Below are positions 45,401 through 53,662 of a stretch of DNA of 64,000 nt, piece after piece; within the stretch, counting starts at the first letter, position 1, and each line of letters starts with the position of its first letter. The stretch lies in contig NZ_JACLAW010000001.1 of assembly GCF_014230315.1 (NCBI RefSeq), positions 310,001 through 374,000 of the forward strand, written 5' to 3'. A program made the position numbers and the translations under genes. This DNA comes from Novosphingobium flavum. Lineage in GTDB: Bacteria > Pseudomonadota > Alphaproteobacteria > Sphingomonadales > Sphingomonadaceae. A model generated the notes under the pieces. It made no database searches. It was not told the DNA's origin and saw only the letters and a list, made by a program, of their open reading frames with translations.

Positions 45401-45512
45401 CGGTCTGGGCCATGGCTCCGGACGCAGTGATCAGCGTCACTGCGCTGACGCCTGTCAGGAGGACCCGGCGCAGCAATTGGGCGGTGTGTGGCCCCTCGCT
45501 AGACATTTTCAT
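42405..45512 (-). CDS. TonB-dependent receptor, large (probable glycan/oligosaccharide type)
   Basis: 1035 residues from the ATG at 45512 with AAGGGAG five bases upstream (a GTG two codons earlier also fits). Signal peptide (LLRRVLLTGVSAVTLITASGAMAQ), TonB box-like AAIVVTGTRI, plug with LVLIDGRRTVAGVPGTAQVDLAMIP, VERVDVLTGGASAVYGSDAIAGVVNFV, and a long barrel with terminal phenylalanine (ARMKF). The size and plug phrases are those of the carbohydrate-type receptors common in sphingomonads and Caulobacter. It lies 69 bp after the FGGY kinase gene and is likely the last gene of that operon. It probably imports the glycoside that the exported GH140/GH78/GH42 enzymes process. Confidence 0.92.
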   Translation of the reverse strand: MKMSSEGPHTAQLLRRVLLTGVSAVTLITASGAMAQTAPGTTAAAPPEGASASTEAAIVVTGTRIKSPSLTSPSPLQAVTAETIENTGATNVQDVLALVPAVGIPSQTRVSNAADTNPGLATVNLRNLGTDRTLVLIDGRRTVAGVPGTAQVDLAMIPTQFVERVDVLTGGASAVYGSDAIAGVVNFVYKKNFQGLEANAQAGISELGDDKRYSGNVTFGSNFADNRGNVMLYAGYNHEGNVPNYKRERTASGWSSLGNLLRTGGNNDANLTAAQNLFNRYYGPSNVGPGGVFNFGGTGSRLILADGTIDTFPSLTASNINDPTTLAKVAKYGYNAAALGQQASPSDQFTVAMRANYDVTENLNLFAETTFSNYKTVGRREASPMRTDSALGAFTGTNGFFPIQFQVANPNNPSDIRILTNPFVPASVVAAADNRANNDTIGSKDMSFLIRTSMFGDGTRSTPTERDNFRAAAGGTLKLGGDWTADFYYQYGFTKQRQGMTNLADLYRLAQAVQAIPDVFDYDRDGNTTEAVCVDANARSQGCVPINVFGLNADGSTKVSSEAASWLYAEMSRYSKQVLQSASANVGGTVFNLPAGPVQASVGAEWRSESSMDDFDPLTNAARNGYVQLLDTSGSFNVKEAYGEVSVPVIHNAPFIRNLTLRGAARLSDYSTVGSFWAWNVGGEWTPVDDIRFRAVYAHAVRAPNIGELYAASAAGIIAITDPCQGVTLAQTSTVAINCRKDAGVLANISSNGSMTLTSSDTAGVGSITAANPNIKQETGKTLTFGVVIAPRSIDALRGLTFTADYYDIKLEGAINRLAAATVLNKCYAGGQQEFCQFVTRRQQPSGAFSVGSVEQVVRGLINSGGIFTRGLDFTLSYQHHLLGGTMVWNGSWTHLIKQGQRPLDGDAYDNLMGEIGTPRDTATLGFNWDTPRYGLTVVNRYVGSQMFDYENYQVNFKLADGSLPDRKYFTIGAKIYTNAQIRFNPTEHLELNFGVNNLFNVDAPPLWNGTPNGSPNAIWDIIGRRYYLAARMKF

Positions 45513-45581
45513 ATCCACTCCCTTTTTGTTGGACGCATCTTCGACACGTCAGGCTTTTGGAGGCGGAGTCCCGTCTCCCTG

Positions 45582-47066
45582 TCACGTTTCCTTGCTGGTG
45601 GAGGCGGCGCGGACGGCGCTCGCCACTGCGTTGCTCCATTGGCGCAGGACGGTTTGGCGCCGGGCTTCCGGCATGGCCGGAGCGAAGCGCACATCCGGCA
45701 TCACATGCTCCACCGCCGTGGCCGTTCCCATCGCTTCGCGCGCAAGTCGAGCGGCGCCGAGCGCGCTTGCTTCGGCCATGGCCGGGCGAGCCACATCCCG
45801 CCCGGCAAGATCGGCGAGAAGCTGCACCAGAAAGTCGTTGCGGGATGCGCCGCCATCAACGGAGATCTCGGCCAGTCGGGTGCCGAGGTCCGCGTCGAGG
45901 GCGTCGATAACGTCGCAGATCTGGAGCGCGATTGCTTCCAGCGTCGCACGCGCCACGTGAGCGGGAGTGGTGCCCAGCGATAGCCCGGTCAGGGAACCGC
46001 GCGCCTCGCTGCACCAGTGAGGCGCGCCAAGACCTGCCAGAGCGGGCACGAACACCACACCGCCGTTGTCGGGCACCGAGGCGGCGAGTTCGGACAGCGC
46101 CTGTTCGTTCGGCAGGCCCAGCAGCCCGGTTGCAAATGCGGCGGCGTGGCCGGAAACCGAGATATTGCCTTCCAGCGCATACTGCACACGGCCGCCGCGA
46201 TTCCACGCAATGGTGGTCGACAGGCCATGCGACGAACGGACGGGAGAAGGGGTGGCAGTCATCAGAGAACTGCCCGTGCCGATGGTCACCTTGGTGGCGC
46301 CATCCATGCCTGCGCCTTGTGCGAACAGCGCGGCGTGACTGTCCCCGATCATGGCGCGAACAGGGATTCCGGAGGCGAGATCGGGTATCGCAACCTCGCC
46401 GAACCGGCTGTCGGACGGCATGATCTCAGGCAGCATGGCAAGCGGCACGTTGAACAGCCGCGCCAGTTCTTCATCCCACCCAAGGGTTTCGATGCTGAAC
46501 AGCTGGGTGCGCGAGGCGTTGCTGTGATCGGTGGCGTGAACTGCACCGCCAGTCAGGTTCCAGAGCAGCCAGCTATCGACCGTCCCGCACTTTACTTCGC
46601 CGCGTTCGGCACGGAGCCGCGATCCGGGCACAGAGTCCAGCAGCCACGCGATCTTGCCGGCTGGAAACAGCGGGTCCAGCCCGAGGCCGCTGCGCCGGGC
46701 GATCTCCGGGCCATGCCCGGCCGCGTCAAGGGCGTCGCACCGATCGGCCGAGCGGCGGCACTGCCATACGATCGCCGGACCGAGCGGCTCGCCGGTCGTC
46801 GCGTCCCAAACCACCACGGTTTCGCGCTGGTTGGAAATCGCGAGCGCGGCAATCTGCGCTCCTTCGGCAGCAGAAGCGAGATCGACGACGAGGGACTGGA
46901 CGACGTCCCTGATCTCCAATGCGGACTGTTCCACCCAGCCGGGCTGGGGATAGGCAATGCCCATCGGCTGCGATCGCGCAAGGCGCACCGAACCATCCGG
47001 CGCAACAAGCAGCGCCTTGGTGTTGGTTGTGCCCTGATCGATGGCAAGGATGAGCGGTTCGGACAT
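45582..47066 (-). CDS. FGGY-family carbohydrate kinase (apulose kinase candidate)
   Basis: 494 residues. FGGY motifs: LAIDQGTTNTKALLV (N-terminal phosphate-binding loop), ISNQRETVVVWD, GTVDSWLLWNLTGG, GDSHAALFAQG, and ISVDGGASRNDFLVQLLADL near the C-terminus. It looks glycerol-kinase-like in parts. It is followed by the TBDR and starts two bases after the transketolase C-terminal subunit. In characterised D-apiose pathways an FGGY enzyme phosphorylates apulose next to a split transketolase, which is the arrangement here. Glycerol or another polyol/ketose as substrate cannot be excluded. Confidence 0.85.
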   Translation of the reverse strand: MSEPLILAIDQGTTNTKALLVAPDGSVRLARSQPMGIAYPQPGWVEQSALEIRDVVQSLVVDLASAAEGAQIAALAISNQRETVVVWDATTGEPLGPAIVWQCRRSADRCDALDAAGHGPEIARRSGLGLDPLFPAGKIAWLLDSVPGSRLRAERGEVKCGTVDSWLLWNLTGGAVHATDHSNASRTQLFSIETLGWDEELARLFNVPLAMLPEIMPSDSRFGEVAIPDLASGIPVRAMIGDSHAALFAQGAGMDGATKVTIGTGSSLMTATPSPVRSSHGLSTTIAWNRGGRVQYALEGNISVSGHAAAFATGLLGLPNEQALSELAASVPDNGGVVFVPALAGLGAPHWCSEARGSLTGLSLGTTPAHVARATLEAIALQICDVIDALDADLGTRLAEISVDGGASRNDFLVQLLADLAGRDVARPAMAEASALGAARLAREAMGTATAVEHVMPDVRFAPAMPEARRQTVLRQWSNAVASAVRAASTSKET

Positions 47067-47068
47067 GG

Positions 47069-48019
47069 CTATCGGCCGACCAGTTCGCGGGCCGCGGCAG
47101 CGATGCCGTTCGCGTTAAGTCCGAACCGGTCCATCAGCCACGCGGCAGAGCCAGTCGGCAGGAAACCGGGGAAGCCCAACATCCGCATGGGTACGGGGTG
47201 ATGGCGAGCGCACAGTTCGGCCACCGCGCCTCCCAGCCCGCCCGAGGCAAGGCCTTCTTCGGCTGTGACGATCGCTCCAGTTGCAGCGCAGGCGGCAATC
47301 GCTTCGGCGTCGAGCGGAGAAACGGTGGCCATGTTGACCACACGCGCCGAGATGCCCTCGGCGGCAAGGTCTTGCGCGGCAGCAACCGCCTGATGCAGCA
47401 GGGTGCCATTGGCAATGATCGCAAGGTCGTTGCCGACGCGCAGCACCTCTGCCTTGCCGATGGCGAAGCTCGCGCCCTCGGCGCGGGCGATCTGTGGTAC
47501 GGGCATCCGGCTGATGCGGATGAACACCGGCCCGTCCATCTCCGCCGCCGCCTTGATTGCCGCCGCCGTTTCCCAGGGATCGGATGGAACGATCACCGTC
47601 AGGTTATCGATCGCGCGCAGCCATGCCACGTCCTCGATGCTGTGGTGGGTTGCGCCAAGCTCGCCATATGCAACGCCCGACGAGATGCCGCAAAGCTTGA
47701 CGTTGGAATTGCTGTATGCGCAATCGACCTTGATCTGTTCCATCGCGCGCGCGGTTAGGAAGCAGGATGCGCCGCTGACGAACGGGATCTTGCCGCCATT
47801 GGCAAGGCCGGCGCCGATACCGACCATGTTCTGTTCGGCGATGCCCACGTTCACCAGCCTGTGCGGGAAGCGATCACGAAACTTGCCCAGCTTGGACGAT
47901 CCGACCGAATCATTCACCACCGCGACGATGCGATCGTCCGCAATCGCAAGCTCTTCCACCGCGCGCACATAGGCGTCCCGGCAGTCGAAGAGTCCGCTCG
48001 AAGGGGCGCTTGCGCTCAT
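47069..48019 (-). CDS. Transketolase, C-terminal subunit (split form)
   Basis: 316 residues covering the PYR and C-terminal domains. IAEQNMVGIGAGLANGGKIPFVSGASCFLTARAMEQIK contains the catalytic glutamate that activates ThDP. Further features are GELGATHHSIEDVAWLRAIDNLTV and the transketolase C-domain. The ATG overlaps the stop of the N-terminal subunit (ATGA), so the two are translated together. Split transketolases occur in specialised sugar catabolism, including apulose-4-phosphate transketolase. Confidence 0.9.
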   Translation of the reverse strand: MSASAPSSGLFDCRDAYVRAVEELAIADDRIVAVVNDSVGSSKLGKFRDRFPHRLVNVGIAEQNMVGIGAGLANGGKIPFVSGASCFLTARAMEQIKVDCAYSNSNVKLCGISSGVAYGELGATHHSIEDVAWLRAIDNLTVIVPSDPWETAAAIKAAAEMDGPVFIRISRMPVPQIARAEGASFAIGKAEVLRVGNDLAIIANGTLLHQAVAAAQDLAAEGISARVVNMATVSPLDAEAIAACAATGAIVTAEEGLASGGLGGAVAELCARHHPVPMRMLGFPGFLPTGSAAWLMDRFGLNANGIAAAARELVGR

Positions 48020-48903
48020 GCGTGGATTTCCGCTTCGAGTTCGGCAAGCGCCTGCTGGTACTGCTCGGGATTAGGCACGCCGTGGTGCCATCCGGCCTGG
48101 TTTTCCATGAAGCTGACGCCCTTGCCCTTGATGGTGTTGGCGATGATCACCCGCGGCTGATTACGCGGGGCGCAGGCATCGTCGAATGCCGCCAGCAAGG
48201 CTGCGTGATCGTGGCCATCAACCTCGACGACCTGCCAGCCGAAGCTGGCCCATTTGCCGCCCAGCGGCTCCAGGCTGTTCGTGTCTTCCGTCCGCGCGCC
48301 CTGCTGAAGCCGGTTGCGATCGACGATTACCGTGAGATTGCCGAGGCCGCGATGACCGGCGAACATCGCCGCTTCCCACATGCTGCCTTCCTGCAATTCG
48401 CCATCGCCGGTCAGCACGAAGACGCGGTAATCCGCATTGTCGATCTGGCCTGCGACGGCGATGCCTACTCCAACGGGCAAGCCATGACCGAGGGGGCCGG
48501 TATTGGTTTCCACGCCCGGCAGATAGGTCCGGTTCGGATGGCCGTTCAGTCGCGAGCCCGGCTGGAGATAGGTGTCAAGATCGGCCTCGGGGAAGAACCC
48601 CGCCCCGGCGAGCGCCGTGTAAAGGGCGCCGGTGCAGTGCCCCTTGCTAAGGATGAAACGGTCGCGGCTGGGGGCAAGCGGTGCGGTGGGGTCAAAGCGC
48701 AGAATATCAAAATAAAGCGCAGCAACGATGTCGGTGGCTGACAGGTCTCCACCCGGATGGCCTTGGCCCGCGGCCACGATCATGCCGAGCAAGCGGCGGC
48801 GCATCCAGTTGGCGCGCTCACCAACATGGCGCGCACGCTGGGCTTTGCCGCCGATGTCCAAGGCGGCGTCGCCTGTTGCGGGGTATTGTTGTGGAGTGCC
48901 CAT
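48016..48903 (-). CDS. Transketolase, N-terminal subunit (split form)
   Basis: 295 residues corresponding to the ThDP-binding PP domain: GQGHPGGDLSATDIVAALYF, SKGHCTGALYTAL, GPLGHGLPVGVGIAVAG, and GDGELQEGSMWEAAMFAGHRGLGNLTVIVDRNRLQQ (GDG...N motif). GAGAGGAT precedes the ATG at 48903. First gene of the leftward operon; divergent from the DeoR regulator. With the C-terminal subunit it would transfer a two-carbon unit; in the apiose pathway the donor is apulose 4-phosphate, releasing dihydroxyacetone phosphate. Confidence 0.9.
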   Translation of the reverse strand: MGTPQQYPATGDAALDIGGKAQRARHVGERANWMRRRLLGMIVAAGQGHPGGDLSATDIVAALYFDILRFDPTAPLAPSRDRFILSKGHCTGALYTALAGAGFFPEADLDTYLQPGSRLNGHPNRTYLPGVETNTGPLGHGLPVGVGIAVAGQIDNADYRVFVLTGDGELQEGSMWEAAMFAGHRGLGNLTVIVDRNRLQQGARTEDTNSLEPLGGKWASFGWQVVEVDGHDHAALLAAFDDACAPRNQPRVIIANTIKGKGVSFMENQAGWHHGVPNPEQYQQALAELEAEIHA

Positions 48904-48972
48904 TATCCTCTCTTTTCAGGCTCCGCCTACTCCTCTCTTACGGACTTCGCAAGTTTAAACTTTCTATTTTTT

Positions 48973-49019
48973 TCGTTTTGAGGGGTGAATGGGTTGCAAT
49001 TGACAAAATGCGAAAACGA
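48973..49019. promoter_or_regulatory. Possible DeoR operator in the divergent spacer
   Basis: TCGTTTT (48973-48979) and AAAACGA (49013-49019) form an inverted repeat. Read on the minus strand the second site is TTTCGCATTTTG, close to TTTCGTTTTG at the first. It lies between the transketolase operon and the DeoR gene. Confidence 0.4.
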
Positions 49020-49123
49020 TGCCTACCAAGGTGACAGGTGACTGGCCCGTGAAGCGGCCGGGATCAGAGGATGCGGAAACGAAAGGTCTTGCCAAGTGGC
49101 CGGCAGACGACATTACAGAGGCA

Positions 49124-49960
49124 ATGAACCCCGTGGAGGCCGCAAGGCCTTCGCCAGCTGTCGAGCAATTTCGAATGAATCAGCAGCCGAAAGTCCGTCT
49201 CCTTGCCGAGGCGCGGCGCAACAAAATTCTGGAATGGTTGCAGGAGGAGGGCAGTGCCCGGGTGCGAACCCTGGCGGATGCCTTCGGCGTGTCCGAAGTG
49301 ACCATGCGACAGGATCTGGAAAAGCTGGAAGCCGACGGGCACATAGCGCGCGAGCACGGCGGCGCCTTCCTGAAGTCTGTGCCGCAGCAGGTTCGGGCAA
49401 TGGCCCTGCAGCACCTCGACAACATGGACGCCAAGCGTCGCATCGGGCGGGCTGCGGCGCAGTTGGTGGGCAATGGCGAGACGATCGTGCTCGATTCTGG
49501 TTCGACCACTACCGAGGTGGCGTCCAACCTGCGCACACTGCGCGACATGACGGTGATCACCAACGCGCTGAACATCGCCCTGATGCTAGGAGCGGAAGCG
49601 GGCTTCGAGGTGCATATGCCGGGCGGGCACTTCAAGGCGCCGACCCTTTCGCTGAGCGGCGAGCGCTCTGCCGACTATTTTCGCGGCCTCTTCGCACAGA
49701 AGCTCTTTCTGGCCACGGCCGCGCTCGATCTGGATGCGGGGCTTACCTATCCGGCCCTTTCGGACATTCCCGTCAAGCGAGCGATGATCGAGGCCGCCGA
49801 GCGGGTCTATCTCGTCGCGGATTCCAGCAAGATCGGCCAGCGGTCGTTCACGTCGCTGGGCGGGATCGATCTGATCCATGTCCTGATTACAGACGAGGGC
49901 ATCCGGCCCGAGGATCGCGCGGCGCTCGAAGCAGCCGGCGTGGAAGTGATTATCGCCTGA
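49124..49960 (+). CDS. DeoR-family regulator
   Basis: 278 residues from the ATG at 49124 (AGAGG upstream). An ATG at 49175 would give 261 residues, nearer the family norm, and the frame also extends to 49019. N-terminal helix-turn-helix (RNKILEWLQEEGSARVRTLADAFGVSEVTMRQDLEKLEADG) and the sugar-phosphate-sensing DeoRC domain (VLDSGSTTTEVA, GGHFKAPTLSLSGERS, FLATAALDLDAGLTYP). DeoR regulators respond to a phosphorylated sugar. Placed between the divergent transketolase and isomerase operons, it probably represses both until the pathway intermediate accumulates. Confidence 0.9.
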   Translation: MNPVEAARPSPAVEQFRMNQQPKVRLLAEARRNKILEWLQEEGSARVRTLADAFGVSEVTMRQDLEKLEADGHIAREHGGAFLKSVPQQVRAMALQHLDNMDAKRRIGRAAAQLVGNGETIVLDSGSTTTEVASNLRTLRDMTVITNALNIALMLGAEAGFEVHMPGGHFKAPTLSLSGERSADYFRGLFAQKLFLATAALDLDAGLTYPALSDIPVKRAMIEAAERVYLVADSSKIGQRSFTSLGGIDLIHVLITDEGIRPEDRAALEAAGVEVIIA

Positions 49961-50018
49961 CGGTCGCGGGCAGGGGGCCCGCCACGATCGTCGTCCATTC
50001 GCAGGAGAGGAAGCGATC

Positions 50019-50999
50019 GTGAGCAATCAGAAGTACGGCGCCGGCATCTGGCATTTCGCCACCTACGTGGATCGTTATGCCACTGATGGCTACGGTCCAC
50101 CACGCTCGCTGGTGGAGATGATCGACCTTGCCGGGCAGGTTGATGACCTGTCGGTTGTCGATATCAACTATCCTTTTCCCGGCGGCGAAACCTCGATGGA
50201 GAAGATCGAGGAAGCGCTTCGGCGCAACAACCTTACGGTCATCGGGATCACTCCCGAGATCTATACGCGGCGCTTCGCCAAGGGGGCCTTTACCAACCCC
50301 GATCCAGGAATTCGCCGCCTTGCCAATGAGATGGTGAACGAGGCGGCCAACGTAGTGCGGCGCTTCAACGCCAGCTATGTCAAGCTCTGGCCCGGTCAGG
50401 ACGGATGGGACTATCCGTTTCAGGTAGATCACCGCCGGGTCTGGCAGCAGTCGATCGAGGGGGTGGCGGAACTCGCCGAGCAGAACCCGGACCTGCGTTT
50501 CGTCATCGAATACAAGCCGCGTGAACCGCGGGTGCATATGAGCTATGACAGCGTTGCACGCACCCTCCTCGGGATCGAAAAGATGGGCGTGCCCAACGTC
50601 GGCATCCTGCTGGACTTCGGGCATTCGCTCTATGGCGGCGAAAGCCCCGCCGACGCGGCGCAGCTGGCCATCGACCACGGCCGCCTGTTCGGCATGGACG
50701 TGAACGACAACCTGCGCAGCTGGGACGATGACCTGATTGCCGGGTCGGTGCATCCGATCGAGCTGTTCGAGTTCTTCTACACGCTGCGCAAGAACAAGTG
50801 GGAGGGCGTCTGGCAGCTTGACCAGTTTCCTTTCCGTGAGGACTCGGTGCGTGCGGCCAATTCCGCGATCGGGTTCCTGAAGGGGATCGAGCGGGCATTG
50901 GACAAGCTGGACTTCGAGGCCATGCAAAAGGCGCAGGATGAACATGACGCGGTCACCGCGCTCAAGCTTGCACGCGATGCCCTGTTCACTTCCTACTGA
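50019..50999 (+). CDS. Xylose isomerase-like TIM-barrel sugar isomerase (D-apiose isomerase candidate)
   Basis: 326 residues from a GTG at 50019 with AGGAGAGGAAG upstream. Sugar isomerase/AP-endonuclease-2 fold with the usual metal ligands: Glu in RFVIEYKPREPR, Asp-x-x-His in LLDFGHSLYGGE, Asp in GMDVND, and Asp in WQLDQFPF. In described apiose pathways a TIM-barrel isomerase makes apulose for the FGGY kinase, and the kinase plus split transketolase lie just across the divergent promoter. L-rhamnose isomerase-like or other aldose/ketose chemistry is the main alternative, given the rhamnosidase downstream. Confidence 0.85.
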   Translation: MSNQKYGAGIWHFATYVDRYATDGYGPPRSLVEMIDLAGQVDDLSVVDINYPFPGGETSMEKIEEALRRNNLTVIGITPEIYTRRFAKGAFTNPDPGIRRLANEMVNEAANVVRRFNASYVKLWPGQDGWDYPFQVDHRRVWQQSIEGVAELAEQNPDLRFVIEYKPREPRVHMSYDSVARTLLGIEKMGVPNVGILLDFGHSLYGGESPADAAQLAIDHGRLFGMDVNDNLRSWDDDLIAGSVHPIELFEFFYTLRKNKWEGVWQLDQFPFREDSVRAANSAIGFLKGIERALDKLDFEAMQKAQDEHDAVTALKLARDALFTSY

Positions 51000-51062
51000 T
51001 CCCGTGTCCGGACCTGCCCCGGCCCCGGCCCCGGCCCTCGCCGCTGCTGCGGCGCGCGGCTG

Positions 51063-52553
51063 ATGGCCTTGTGCATGCCTGAACCGGACGCCGGCGTACT
51101 GGCCCGGCGCGGCGCGATCGTGGCCGCGCTGCGCCGGATCGTGCCCGACGGAGTGATAGATGACGGCGACTGCCTGGCGCCCTACGAATGTGATGGGCTG
51201 ACCGCCTATCGCCAACGACCGATGGTGGTGGTCCTGCCCGAAACGACGGCGCAGGTGGCGGCCGTGCTTGCCTGGTGCCAGGCGAACGGCGTGAAGGTGG
51301 TTCCGCGCGGCGCGGGGACGTCGCTTTCGGGCGGCGCACTCCCGCTGGTCGATGGGGTGCTGCTGGGCATGGCCCGGTTCAACCGCATCCTGGAAGTGGA
51401 CTATCCCGAGCGAGTGGCGGTGGTCCAGCCGGGCGTGACCAATCTTGCGATCACGCGGGCCGTGGAAGATGCCGGGCTGTACTATGCCCCTGACCCGTCA
51501 AGCCAGATCGCCTGCACCATCGGCGGTAATGTGGCGGAAAACTCGGGCGGCGTGCATTGCCTCAAATACGGCCTCACCAGCAACAACGTGCTGGGCGTGG
51601 AACTCGTCACCATGGAGGGCGAGGTCCTGCGGCTGGGCGGCAAGGGGCTGGAGCCGCAGGGGCTGGATCTGCTGGGGGTCGTGGTCGGATCGGAGGGCCT
51701 GCTGGGTGTCGTGACCGAGGTGACGGTCCGCCTGTTGCCCAAGCCTGAGACGGCCAAGGCCTTGCTGATCGGGTTTTCCAACGTGGAAAGCGCCGGCCAA
51801 TGCGTTGCCGAGGTGATTGGCGCAGGCATCATCCCGGCGGGCATGGAAATGATGGACCGCGAGGCGGTTCATGCTGCCGAAGCCTTTGTCGGCGCGGGAT
51901 ACCCGCTGGACGTGGAGGCCCTGCTGATCGTCGAGCTGGACGGCCCTGAGGCGGAGTGCGTCCACCTGGTCGGCGAAGTGGAGCGGATCGCGAGGGCGAA
52001 CGGCGCCGTATCCGTGCGGGCGTCCCGCGACGATGCCGAGCGGGCGGTGTTTTGGGCCGGTCGCAAGGCGGCTTTCCCCGCGGCCGGGAGGATTTCACCC
52101 GACTATTATTGCATGGATGGCACGATTCCCCGGCGGCGCTTGCCAGAGGTCCTGCGGCGGATGAAAGAGCTTTCCGCACAGTTCGGCCTTGGCGTGATCA
52201 ATGTATTCCACGCAGGCGACGGAAATCTGCACCCCCTCATCCTGTACGATGCAAACCGCGACGGCGAATTGGAGCAGGCGGAGGCCTTTGGCGCCGAAAT
52301 CCTGAAGCTGTGCGTGGAAGTGGGAGGTGTCCTCACGGGCGAGCATGGCGTGGGCGTGGAAAAACGCGACCTGATGCCGACCATGTTTACGCCTGTCGAT
52401 CTGGCTCACCAGCAGCGAGTCAAATGTGCGTTCGATCCGTCACTGCTGCTAAATCCCGGCAAGGTTTTCCCGCAGCTTCACCGGTGCGCCGAGCTGGGGC
52501 GGATGCATGTGCACGGCGGGCAGTTGCCCCATCCCGAACTGCCGCGCATCTGA
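51063..52553 (+). CDS. glcD: GlcD-like FAD-linked oxidase subunit
   Basis: 496 residues with the vanillyl-alcohol-oxidase-type FAD domain (VPRGAGTSLSGGALPLVDGVLLGM near residue 80; IGGNVAENSGGVHCLKYGLTSNNVLGVELVT) and the C-terminal substrate domain ending GEHGVGVEKRDLMPTMF. With GlcE and GlcF it forms glycolate (or another 2-hydroxyacid) dehydrogenase feeding the respiratory chain. A short GTG frame (51004-51063, rich in CCGGCC repeats) ends on its start codon as TGATG. In this locus it would oxidise a C2 or hydroxyacid by-product of branched-sugar breakdown; D-lactate is another possible substrate. Confidence 0.87.
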   Translation: MALCMPEPDAGVLARRGAIVAALRRIVPDGVIDDGDCLAPYECDGLTAYRQRPMVVVLPETTAQVAAVLAWCQANGVKVVPRGAGTSLSGGALPLVDGVLLGMARFNRILEVDYPERVAVVQPGVTNLAITRAVEDAGLYYAPDPSSQIACTIGGNVAENSGGVHCLKYGLTSNNVLGVELVTMEGEVLRLGGKGLEPQGLDLLGVVVGSEGLLGVVTEVTVRLLPKPETAKALLIGFSNVESAGQCVAEVIGAGIIPAGMEMMDREAVHAAEAFVGAGYPLDVEALLIVELDGPEAECVHLVGEVERIARANGAVSVRASRDDAERAVFWAGRKAAFPAAGRISPDYYCMDGTIPRRRLPEVLRRMKELSAQFGLGVINVFHAGDGNLHPLILYDANRDGELEQAEAFGAEILKLCVEVGGVLTGEHGVGVEKRDLMPTMFTPVDLAHQQRVKCAFDPSLLLNPGKVFPQLHRCAELGRMHVHGGQLPHPELPRI

Positions 52554-53662
52554 TGCTGCGCCCTTCGACCATAGGCGACCTGTGCGAGATCGTGGCCGAC
52601 GGCGGCCCGCTTCGGCTGCGCGGCGGGGGCAGCAAGGATGCGATCGGATCTTCGACCGAAGCGGCGGTCGTGGATATGCGCGGGTTTTGCGGAGTGGCGG
52701 ACTATGACCCGCCCGAACTGGTGCTGACCGTTGGCGCGGGAACGCCGCTGGCCGAGGTCGAGGCGCTGGTGGCCGCAGAGCGGCAGATGCTGGCGTTCGA
52801 TCCGGTTGATCACGCGCATCTGCTGGGCGGCGAACCGGGGCGGGCGACGATTGGTGGAATTATAGCAGCCGGGGTTGCCGGGCCGGCGCGGTTGAGCCGG
52901 GGCGCCGCGCGGGATCACGTCCTTGGCTTCACAGCCGTTTCCGGGCGAGGAGAAGCTTTCGTGGCCGGGGCCAAGGTGGTCAAGAACGTCACGGGATATG
53001 ACTTGCCCAAGCTCGTCACCGGCAGTTGGGGAAGGCTGGCCGCCTTGACGCAGGTCACTCTGAAGGTGCTGCCTGCGCCGGAGACGAGCGGGACCGTGGT
53101 CCTGCGAGGGCAGGATGCGGCGCATGCGCAGGGCGCCATGGCGCGCGCCATGGGAACCGCCGCCGAGGTTTCCGCAGCCGCTCATTTGCCGGACTGGGAC
53201 GGCGGCGCGGTGACTGCGCTGCGACTGGACGGGTTCGCCCCCTCGGTGCGGGGCCGGATCGAACGGCTGAAGGCGGAAATACCGGCGCTTGAGGTGCTGG
53301 AAGACGGGGCGCGGTTATGGGAGGCCGTTCGCCATGCAACGACGCTGCCGCGCAGCCGGCCGCTCTGGCGCTGCATCGTCCCTGCGCGGCAGGCCCCGGT
53401 GCTGGTCGATGCGTTGCCTGGCTCCGACTGGTTGTTCGACTGGGCAGGGGGGCTGGTGTGGCTGGCGACCGAGGCTGATCCGGCGCTGGTGCGCAGCGCG
53501 GCCGAAGCCGCGGGCGGCCACGCCATGCTTGTGCGCGCCAGCGCAGTGATGCGCGCAGCCGTTCCTGCCCTGCATCCCCAGCCAGCACCTCTTGCGGCGC
53601 TGGAGGAGCGGGTGCGCCGCGCCTTTGACCCTGCCGGCGTGTTCGAGACGGGGCGCTTCTGA
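52553..53662 (+). CDS. glcE: GlcE-like FAD-binding subunit
   Basis: 369 residues. Shorter FAD_binding_4 protein: PLRLRGGGSKDAIGSS, GGEPGRATIGGIIAAGVAGPARLSRGAARDHVLGFTAVSGRGE and VVKNVTGYDLPKLVTGSWG are typical of GlcE. The ATG overlaps the GlcD stop (TGATG). Second flavoprotein subunit of the glycolate dehydrogenase complex. Confidence 0.88.
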   Translation: MLRPSTIGDLCEIVADGGPLRLRGGGSKDAIGSSTEAAVVDMRGFCGVADYDPPELVLTVGAGTPLAEVEALVAAERQMLAFDPVDHAHLLGGEPGRATIGGIIAAGVAGPARLSRGAARDHVLGFTAVSGRGEAFVAGAKVVKNVTGYDLPKLVTGSWGRLAALTQVTLKVLPAPETSGTVVLRGQDAAHAQGAMARAMGTAAEVSAAAHLPDWDGGAVTALRLDGFAPSVRGRIERLKAEIPALEVLEDGARLWEAVRHATTLPRSRPLWRCIVPARQAPVLVDALPGSDWLFDWAGGLVWLATEADPALVRSAAEAAGGHAMLVRASAVMRAAVPALHPQPAPLAALEERVRRAFDPAGVFETGRF

